Source of the DNA: Candidatus Acidiferrales bacterium
GTDB lineage: Bacteria; Acidobacteriota; Terriglobia; Acidoferrales; UBA7541
DNA length: 7,851 nt
Assembly (NCBI GenBank): GCA_030043155.1
Contig: JASHYE010000287.1
Location: 1 to 7,851 of the forward strand
Direction: 5' to 3'
Positions 1 through 5,754 of this stretch are shown here, piece after piece (positions within the stretch are counted from its first letter, which is position 1; every line of letters begins with the position of its first letter). The notes below the pieces were generated by a model. It was not told the DNA's origin. It searched no databases and worked only from the letters and a program-made list of their open reading frames with translations. Made by a program: the position numbers and the translations under genes.

Positions 1-1038
1 ACGCTCGACGCGGAAGGCCGGCCGATGTCGAAATCGAAAGGCAATGGCGAATTGCCGGCGGAGATTTGCGAAAAGTGGGGCGCAGACCTGCTGCGGCTGT
101 GGGTGACTTCGCAGGATTATCAGACGGACATGCGATTCTCCGAGCCGATGATGGCGCAATTGGCCGAATCGTACCGGAAGATTCGAAATACGTTTCGCTT
201 TGCGCTGGGCAATCTGGATGGATTCGATCCGGCGCGCGATGCCGTGGCAGACAATGAACTGCTGGAGATGGACGCGTGGATGCTGCATCGCACCGCGGAG
301 CTCGTGGAGAAATGCCGCGCGTGGTATGACGAATATGCGTTCCACCGTGTGTTTCACGCGCTGTACGATTTTCTGGTCGTCGATCTGAGCGCGTTTTATT
401 TCGACGTGCTCAAGGATCGCCTCTACACATTTGCAAGACACAACACAGCACGGCGTTCGGCGCAGACGGCGATTTATCGCATCGCGAGCGCGCTGGTGCG
501 GCTGATCGCGCCGATCCTTGTTTTCACCGCGGAAGAAGTCTGGAAGAGTTTGCCGCACCCAGCGGGAGACGCGAGCAGCGTGCACATGGCGCTTTTTCCT
601 GCTCGCGAAGAGCTGCTGAAGAGCGCATCGCCGAACAAAAATCAAGACTGGGAGTCGCTCCTCCAGGTGCGCGAGCAGGCGCTGAAAAAACTCGAAGAGG
701 CGCGCAACTCGAAATTGATTAATAGCGCGCTTGAAGCGCGTGTCGAAATGCGCGCCAGCGGCAAAACGCTCGACTTGCTGAAAAACTACGCCGCATGGCT
801 GCCGCAGATTTTGATCGTCTCCCAGGTCAGTGTCACATCGGCGAATGGGACTCATGCGCCGTCGGCAGGAGCTGCGGTCGCCGAAATGGAAGTGCGACAC
901 GCGGACGGCAAGAAGTGCGAGCGCTGCTGGAATTATTCTGTGCACGTTGGCGAGAGCGCGGATTATCCCACGCTCTGCGAGCGGTGCCTCGTGGCCATTG
1001 CCGAAATTGAAAGCAGCGCGAATCGCGGGAGCGCATAA
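1..1038 (+). CDS. ileS: Isoleucyl-tRNA synthetase, C-terminal part (5' end outside window)
   Basis: This cytoplasmic class I synthetase charges tRNA-Ile with isoleucine. The frame is open from base 1, so the gene is cut by the window edge; the ATG at 25 lies inside the protein and is not the start. The visible 345 residues begin just before the KMSKS loop, seen as GRPMSKSKGN at residues 7-16, with Pro where Lys is usual. A helical anticodon-binding region follows, including the stretch DWESLLQVREQALKKLEEAR. The C-terminus carries the zinc-binding Cys pairs typical of bacterial IleRS: KCERCW (C306, C309) and LCERC (C326, C329). This tail and the lspA gene directly downstream favour IleRS over the related Val and Leu enzymes. 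The stop at 1036-1038 is 3 bases before lspA, so cotranscription is likely. Confidence 0.96.
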   Translation, partial: TLDAEGRPMSKSKGNGELPAEICEKWGADLLRLWVTSQDYQTDMRFSEPMMAQLAESYRKIRNTFRFALGNLDGFDPARDAVADNELLEMDAWMLHRTAELVEKCRAWYDEYAFHRVFHALYDFLVVDLSAFYFDVLKDRLYTFARHNTARRSAQTAIYRIASALVRLIAPILVFTAEEVWKSLPHPAGDASSVHMALFPAREELLKSASPNKNQDWESLLQVREQALKKLEEARNSKLINSALEARVEMRASGKTLDLLKNYAAWLPQILIVSQVSVTSANGTHAPSAGAAVAEMEVRHADGKKCERCWNYSVHVGESADYPTLCERCLVAIAEIESSANRGSA

Positions 1039-1041
1039 GCA

Positions 1042-1557
1042 ATGGCGGGCGCGCGCAGCATCGCGTGGGGCTGGCTGGTGATGGTGATTGTTCTCGTGCT
1101 CGTCGGCGATCAGGCCGCGAAACACGCCATCGAGAAATACACCCCGGCCGATTATTTTCATGTTGTGGTTCCCGGGCTGCTCAATCTGATTCACACGCAC
1201 AATCCTGGCGTTGCGTTTAGCATGTTCGCCAATGCGCATTCGCCCGTGGTGCGATTTTTGCTTGTGCTTTTCTCCGTGGCTGTGATTGTGTTCTTATTCT
1301 GGCTGCTCGCAGCGGAGCGCGCGGGCGGAAGAATGGGCCAGATCGGCATGGCGCTGATTATCGGAGGCGCAGTCGGAAACGTCTTGGACCGGCTGACGCG
1401 GCGCGGCGTCACCGATTTTATCGATCTGCACGTTGGAAGCTATCACTGGCCGACGTTCAACGTCGCGGATTCAGCGATTGTCGCGGGTGCGGCGCTCGTG
1501 TTGCTGGAGCTTTTTCGCGATTGGAACCGGCCACCGGATCGAAACGGAGCGCGTTAG
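1042..1557 (+). CDS. lspA: Lipoprotein signal peptidase (signal peptidase II)
   Basis: An inner-membrane aspartyl protease that cleaves the signal peptide of prolipoproteins after Lgt has modified the lipobox cysteine. The 171-residue length is normal. Four hydrophobic segments are visible, at about residues 7-23, 69-91, 98-117 and 140-158. Family motifs are present in order: GDQAAK (D23), HNPGVAFS (N54), GNVLDR with catalytic D116, and FNVADS with catalytic D143. The ATG at 1042 comes 3 bases after the ileS stop and has GGGAG at 1027-1031, 10 bases upstream, as a possible ribosome binding site inside the end of ileS. The ileS-lspA pair is a widely conserved arrangement. The next gene, lgt, encodes the preceding step of the same pathway. 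Confidence 0.97.
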   Translation: MAGARSIAWGWLVMVIVLVLVGDQAAKHAIEKYTPADYFHVVVPGLLNLIHTHNPGVAFSMFANAHSPVVRFLLVLFSVAVIVFLFWLLAAERAGGRMGQIGMALIIGGAVGNVLDRLTRRGVTDFIDLHVGSYHWPTFNVADSAIVAGAALVLLELFRDWNRPPDRNGAR

Positions 1558-1560
1558 GCT

Positions 1561-2394
1561 ATGCATCCTTACCTGGGCACGATTCCGACACCGTGGGGCG
1601 GCATTCCCATGTACACCTACGGTATTCTGGTTGCCACGGGCGTGCTGCTGGGATTGTGGTACGCGCGGCATTACGCAGCTCTGCATTCCGAAATTGACCC
1701 GGAGCGCATTTGGAATCTCGGGATCTACATGGTGCTGGCAGGGCTTGTTGGCGCGAAGATTTGGTTCATCCTTTCCGGCGGAAGCTATTTCTGGCATCAC
1801 ACGAGTGAAATTTTCGCGCGCGCCACTTTGCAATCCGGCGGGACATTTTATGGCGGATTGATCGGCGCATTGCTGCTGCTGGTAATTTATTCGCATTTTC
1901 AGCGCATCCAACTGCTCACGCTGGCGGATTGCTATGCAGCAGGCTTGCCGCTCGGACATGCGATTGGCCGGCTGGGATGTTTTGCGGCGGGCTGCTGCTA
2001 CGGCAAGCCGACTTATTTGCCGTGGGCGGTGACGTACACCAGTGCGCGCGCCGCGCAGCTCGTCGGAACGCCGCTGAATATCCCGCTGCATCCGACACAG
2101 CTCTATGAAGCAGGTGCGGAATTTTTGAATTTTTTCATCTTGATTGCGCTGGCGCGGAAGCAGCGCTTTTGCGGAGAGATTTTCGCGACTTTCATTTTGC
2201 TTTACGGAATCGAGCGCGGATTGATTGAATTTGTCCGCTGGGATCCGGGCCGCACTTTGTTTGATCATGCCAGATTTTCGCTGATGCAAATTGTGAGCCT
2301 GGCGCTGATTTTTCTCGGTGCATGGATGTGGCGCCGTGGCTCGAAGCAGTCGCGCTCCGTGCATCGTTCCGCCGTAGTTCCGGCGCGGCAGTAG
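1561..2394 (+). CDS. lgt: Phosphatidylglycerol:prolipoprotein diacylglyceryl transferase
   Basis: A multi-pass inner-membrane enzyme that transfers diacylglycerol from phosphatidylglycerol to the lipobox cysteine of prolipoproteins, the first step of lipoprotein maturation. The 277 residues contain about seven hydrophobic segments. The Lgt signature is at residues 136-148 as GRLGCFAAGCCYG, with the conserved Arg at R137. HPTQLYE is at 177-183 and YGIERGLIEFVR at 215-226, supplying R219 and E223. Two differences from E. coli Lgt are visible: Tyr97 in GGTFYGGLIG where E. coli has His103, and Cys140 where the E. coli signature has Asn. As far as I recall, both occur in other phyla, so the protein is probably active. 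It starts 3 bases after lspA, with only a weak AGG upstream, which suggests translational coupling. The C-terminal tail (about 260-277) is basic. Confidence 0.96.
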   Translation: MHPYLGTIPTPWGGIPMYTYGILVATGVLLGLWYARHYAALHSEIDPERIWNLGIYMVLAGLVGAKIWFILSGGSYFWHHTSEIFARATLQSGGTFYGGLIGALLLLVIYSHFQRIQLLTLADCYAAGLPLGHAIGRLGCFAAGCCYGKPTYLPWAVTYTSARAAQLVGTPLNIPLHPTQLYEAGAEFLNFFILIALARKQRFCGEIFATFILLYGIERGLIEFVRWDPGRTLFDHARFSLMQIVSLALIFLGAWMWRRGSKQSRSVHRSAVVPARQ

Positions 2395-2427
2395 GGCGCG
2401 CTTGCACCGCTTCGCCTTCAGGCAGAA

Positions 2428-3486
2428 ATGAATCCCTCAGCCGCAGCTTCCGACAAAGAGAAAAATGCCCGAGGATTTTCGACCGTAAAGACTCTCGTGG
2501 CCGCTGCCGAAAATGCAGGCGAGCGAGTGGATCGGTTTCTTGCGGCGCAGTTGCCGGAGATGAGCCGCACGCGCATTCAGGCGCTCCTCGAGCGCGGACG
2601 CATCACCATCAATGGCGCCGCCGCGAAACGATCGCATCGCATGGAGGAAGGCGACTCCGTGGTCATCGAGATTCCCGCGCCGGAGCCTTCTGCCGCGCGA
2701 CCGGAGGCGATTCCGCTGGAAATCCTCTACTCCGATGCGGATCTGGCAGTCATCAACAAGCCCGCGGGATTGATCGTGCATCCGGGAGCGGGCGCGAAAA
2801 GCGGCACGATTGTAAACGCGCTTTTGCACGAGTTTGGTGCGCGCGGCGAGCTTTCGTCGATTGGCGGCGAGCTGCGCCCAGGCATTGTGCATCGTTTGGA
2901 CCGCGAAACTTCCGGCGCGCTGCTCGTTGCGCGCAATGATCTGGCGCATCGCGCGCTCGTGGAACAATTCAGCAGCCACCACATCGAAAAAACTTACGTC
3001 GCGCTGGTCCACGGAAATTTGAAACAGGATTCCGGGCGCATCGAGCTTCCCGTGGCGCGCGATTTGCATCGTAGAATTCGTATGACCACCAAGCGCAGGG
3101 AAGGCCGCGCGGCGCGCACCGATTGGCGCGTGCGTTTGCGGATTCCGGGATTCACGCTCGCGGAAGCGGATTTGCACACCGGACGCACGCATCAGATTCG
3201 CGTCCATTTTTCCGCGCTCGGGCATCCCGTGGTGGGAGACACGCTCTACGGAGCGCCGCGCGTGCCGAGGATTGGCCAAAAAAAGATCGGCGAAAAAACC
3301 GCGCCCGCGCTCGAGCGAAATTTTCTCCACGCGGCGAGGATAAAGTTTCAGCACCCAACCACGGGCAAAGAAATTGAAGTGCGCGCGCCATTACCAAGTG
3401 AGCTTGCGGAATATCTCCGCGAACTTGCATTCATTTCGGGCGCGCCGCGCGCGGCGGTTGACGCTGCGCTGAAGCCGTACCTATAA
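2428..3486 (+). CDS. rluD: RluA/RluD-family 23S rRNA pseudouridine synthase
   Basis: This enzyme isomerises uridine to pseudouridine in RNA; the RluD type acts on 23S rRNA. An N-terminal S4 RNA-binding domain spans about residues 31-82 (GERVDRFLAA, then SRTRIQALLERGRITING). The catalytic domain follows, with INKPAGLIVHPG at 109-120, the signature HRLDRETSG at 155-163 with catalytic D158, and GRTHQIRVH at 252-260. The 352 residues are slightly long for the family: there is a polar N-terminal leader of about 25 residues and a C-terminal extension after the last motif. The ATG at 2428 has AGG at 2420-2422 and lies 33 bases after lgt. A GTG at 2497 is an alternative start just before the S4 domain. 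The family call is firm, but the exact target uridines and the choice of RluD over other RluA members are inferred. Confidence 0.93.
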   Translation: MNPSAAASDKEKNARGFSTVKTLVAAAENAGERVDRFLAAQLPEMSRTRIQALLERGRITINGAAAKRSHRMEEGDSVVIEIPAPEPSAARPEAIPLEILYSDADLAVINKPAGLIVHPGAGAKSGTIVNALLHEFGARGELSSIGGELRPGIVHRLDRETSGALLVARNDLAHRALVEQFSSHHIEKTYVALVHGNLKQDSGRIELPVARDLHRRIRMTTKRREGRAARTDWRVRLRIPGFTLAEADLHTGRTHQIRVHFSALGHPVVGDTLYGAPRVPRIGQKKIGEKTAPALERNFLHAARIKFQHPTTGKEIEVRAPLPSELAEYLRELAFISGAPRAAVDAALKPYL

Positions 3487-3490
3487 TCTT

Positions 3491-3494
3491 GAGG
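3491..3494 (+). promoter_or_regulatory. Ribosome binding site fixing a GTG start
   Basis: GAGG, within TTGAGG, ends 5 bases before a GTG at 3500. The downstream peptide begins MSKR followed by a clean hydrophobic signal sequence. This supports the GTG as the true start of the first VWA gene and places it 13 bases after the pseudouridine synthase stop. Confidence 0.7.
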
Positions 3495-3499
3495 CTCTC

Positions 3500-4528
3500 G
3501 TGTCCAAACGAATTCTAATTGCGCTGTTGTTCGCGGTTTTTTTCCTCGCGCCGGCGTTCGTTTCGGCGCAACAATCGCCAGCGCAACAGCAAACTCCGCC
3601 GCGCGCGCCGGGCCAGCACTTCACGGTCGGACTGGTTCACCTGGTAGCCGCGGTCACGGATCGCCGCAACAAATTCGTCACCGACCTGACGCAGAACGAT
3701 TTCCAGGTCTTCGAAGACGGCCAGCAGCAGCGCATCACCTATTTCAGCACTCAGGCTAATTTGCCACTGCGCATCGGAATGCTGCTGGATACCTCTAACA
3801 GCATTCGCGAACGCCTGCACTTCGAACAGGATGCTGCCATCGATTTTCTCTATAACGTCCTGCGCCATGGGCAGGACGGGGCTTTTGTGATGACATTCGA
3901 TAACGAGCCCGAGGTCGTCCAGGACTACACCGACGATATGAGCCAGTTGAGCGACGTAATTCAAAAGCAGAATGCCGGCGGCGGCACGGCGCTCAATGAC
4001 GCGATCTACCTGGCGAGCGAGCGCCTGATGGATGCGCCGACGCCGTCCGCTGGCGCAGAAATTCGGCGCGTGCTCGTGGTCATCAGCGACGGTGACGATA
4101 ACCTGAGCGATCACGCGCTGAGCGACGCTATTCAGATGGCCGATCGCGCCGGCGTCTCGATCTATACCATCAGCAGCAATAACAACTGGGTCGAAACCGA
4201 TACCGTAACGCCGCAGAAGACACAATATAGCGAGGGCGACAACATTCTGAAGGAGCTTGCCGACGAAACCGGCGGCCGGTCATTTTTTCCGTTTCGCGTG
4301 GATGATTTGGCGCAATCGTTCCTCGATATTGGCAACGAGTTGCGCAGCCAATACCTGATCGGCTACACGCCGCCCTATAAAATCGCCGATGGACAGTTCC
4401 ATCGCGTGGAACTGAAGGTATTTCGCAAAGGCCTGACGGTGCGCTCGCGAAAGGGATACTACGCCACCGCGCCGGTTACTTCTCCCGCTCCCGCCACCAG
4501 CACCGCCGCCACCGGCACAGGCCATTAG
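3500..4528 (+). CDS. VWA1: secreted von Willebrand A domain protein, acidobacterial VWFA-related family
   Basis: A 342-residue exported protein of unknown function. The signal peptide (MSKR, hydrophobic core, VSA before QQ) suggests cleavage after residue 23. There is no cysteine anywhere, so it is not a lipoprotein. A Q/P-rich linker (24-40) leads to a strand region ending DFQVFEDG (67-74), then the VWA fold. The metal-ion site is complete: D97-T-S99-N-S101, T163 in GGTALNDA, and D197 in ISDGDD. TGGR at 257-260 and the C-terminal module (LRSQYLIGY, then RKGYYA) match the other two VWA genes here. The tail after residue 322 is low-complexity Pro/Ala/Thr. VWA domains usually bind protein ligands through the metal; the partner is unknown. 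The gene lies 13 bases after the pseudouridine synthase and is probably the last gene of that operon. Confidence 0.9.
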   Translation: MSKRILIALLFAVFFLAPAFVSAQQSPAQQQTPPRAPGQHFTVGLVHLVAAVTDRRNKFVTDLTQNDFQVFEDGQQQRITYFSTQANLPLRIGMLLDTSNSIRERLHFEQDAAIDFLYNVLRHGQDGAFVMTFDNEPEVVQDYTDDMSQLSDVIQKQNAGGGTALNDAIYLASERLMDAPTPSAGAEIRRVLVVISDGDDNLSDHALSDAIQMADRAGVSIYTISSNNNWVETDTVTPQKTQYSEGDNILKELADETGGRSFFPFRVDDLAQSFLDIGNELRSQYLIGYTPPYKIADGQFHRVELKVFRKGLTVRSRKGYYATAPVTSPAPATSTAATGTGH

Positions 4529-4540
4529 CTCTAAACGGGC

Positions 4541-4553
4541 AAAGCGGCGCTTT
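4541..4553. terminator. Short hairpin between convergent VWA1 and VWA2, weak terminator candidate
   Basis: The 43-base gap between the two convergent stop codons contains AAAGCGGCGCTTT, a perfect inverted repeat of AAAGC around GGC. It could form a 5-bp stem on either strand. The stem is short and there is no T-tract on either side, so termination here is only a possibility. Confidence 0.3.
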
Positions 4554-4571
4554 CTCGATGTGCGATTAGAT

Positions 4572-5648
4572 TTAGTGCGCTGCGTGACCTGGGGCGTAAT
4601 AGCCTGCGCGCGTGAGGACTCTCAGATCCGGCTTCGTGGTGACTTTGATTTTACGGTACGCGCCATTGGCCGCGGTATTTGCGGGATAGTACGCGACGAT
4701 GTACTGGCTGCGCAGCTCCTCGGAAATTTCATCGAAGGCTTTATCCAAATCGCCGCCATTTCGAATTGAGATCACGCGCCCGCCCGTTTGTTCGGCCATT
4801 TCATGTGCCGCCATGCCGCCCATGTACATTTGGCCAGACATAAAATAACCCATCCGTTCGGCAATCAGCAGGACATGAATCACAGCATTCGCGTCCTGCG
4901 CCGTCTGGATCGCGCCGCGCAGAGTTTCCTGGCTGCCTTCGTCCTGTGCGTCGGTGAGGATGATCAGCGCCTTCCGTCCCGCTTCGTCCAGCAGTTTGCC
5001 ATTGCAGATGTCCGCGATCGCGTCATAGAGAACGGTTCCCGGAAGATTCGCGTTCGTCGGCCCGAGCGCTATCGGTGCATTAATCTCGGCTTTCTGAATC
5101 GCGCTTTGGAGGACGGATTGGTCGTCGGTGAAATCGGCAAGCATGTTCACATTCGTGTCGAACGAAATAACTGAGGCGAGATCGTCTTTCTTCAAAATGT
5201 CGCGCAAGAACCGCGACGCCGTGTCTTTCTCGGCGTCGAGCAGGTGCTCCTGGCTGCCACTCGTGTCCACCATCATCGCCAGCGTGATGGGATCCGTCAT
5301 GTCCTTCGAGAAAAATGCGATCTTTTGTTCAACACCATCTTCATAAACTTTGAAATCGTCTTTTTGCAAGCCGGTGACAATTGCGCCATGTCTGTCCCGC
5401 ACTGTGACGTACAGCCGCACCAGGTTGACGTTGATTCTCGTCTCGCCGGTTGCCTGCGGGATCTCTTGCTGCTTCTGCTCCGGCTTGGCGGGAATCTGTA
5501 CGGGAATCTGAAAGGCATGGACGGACAGCGCCGCCGCGAATCGTGGCATCCTAAATTGAGGGCCAAAGGCAACGATCGCCAGCCAAACCGCCAGCGCTCC
5601 CAGCATTCGGAGCGGCCGCCTAAAATTGTTGCGCTTTGTCTTTGTCAT
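4572..5648 (-). CDS. VWA2: exported von Willebrand A domain protein, acidobacterial VWFA-related family
   Basis: A 358-residue paralogue of VWA1 on the opposite strand; function unknown. The frame stays open upstream to 5981, but that extension runs antisense through the start of VWA3. The ATG at 5648 is chosen because it is followed by a basic n-region (MTKTKRNNFRRPLR) and a hydrophobic stretch (16-30), as expected for an export signal or anchor; no clear ribosome binding site supports it. An ATG 14 codons further in, with AGGCGG upstream, is an alternative. A Q/P-rich linker precedes the strand region ending DFKVYEDG (98-105). The metal-ion site appears intact: D128-T-S130-G-S132, T205 in GTVLYDA, and D233 in LTDAQD. 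A methionine-rich stretch (266-284) precedes TGGR (288-291). The C-terminal module is LRSQYIVAYY, then RAGYYA. The gene converges on VWA1 and diverges from VWA3. Confidence 0.88.
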   Translation of the reverse strand: MTKTKRNNFRRPLRMLGALAVWLAIVAFGPQFRMPRFAAALSVHAFQIPVQIPAKPEQKQQEIPQATGETRINVNLVRLYVTVRDRHGAIVTGLQKDDFKVYEDGVEQKIAFFSKDMTDPITLAMMVDTSGSQEHLLDAEKDTASRFLRDILKKDDLASVISFDTNVNMLADFTDDQSVLQSAIQKAEINAPIALGPTNANLPGTVLYDAIADICNGKLLDEAGRKALIILTDAQDEGSQETLRGAIQTAQDANAVIHVLLIAERMGYFMSGQMYMGGMAAHEMAEQTGGRVISIRNGGDLDKAFDEISEELRSQYIVAYYPANTAANGAYRKIKVTTKPDLRVLTRAGYYAPGHAAH

Positions 5649-5754
5649 GGCCGATACTACGATGCGGTTCGCGCCCGAACGGATGCGTCCTGCTTGGGGC
5701 GCCGAGCATAAGAGTCTCACAGATTCAGCCGAAAGGTCAGCGGGGCTGGAGAAA
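5649..5754. promoter_or_regulatory. Divergent intergenic region between VWA2 and VWA3
   Basis: These 106 bases separate two divergently transcribed paralogues and must hold the promoters or upstream signals for both. I see no convincing -35/-10 pair on either strand. An imperfect inverted repeat, GAGTCT-CAC-AGATTC (5712-5726, five of six pairs), is the only visible operator-like element. GGAG at 5748-5751 lies only 3 bases before the VWA3 ATG. Confidence 0.5.

Noticed and set aside
1471..2364. 297-codon open frame on the - strand opposite lgt
   Set aside because: Lies entirely over lspA/lgt, is rich in Arg and Gln with no recognisable motif, and is explained by codon bias of the real genes.
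2437..3354. 305-codon open frame on the - strand opposite the pseudouridine synthase
   Set aside because: Complement shadow of a gene with full catalytic motifs; no domain features of its own.
3515..4225. 236-codon open frame on the - strand opposite VWA1
   Set aside because: Complement shadow; VWA1 has a signal peptide and complete MIDAS, while the antisense product shows no motif.
4788..5174. 128-codon open frame on the + strand opposite VWA2
   Set aside because: Complement shadow of the conserved VWA2 domain, without a motif of its own.
5626..5754. N-terminal extension of VWA3 from 5626
   Set aside because: It would overlap the VWA2 start and bury a clear signal peptide; the ATG at 5755 begins MKKIL with a normal hydrophobic core.
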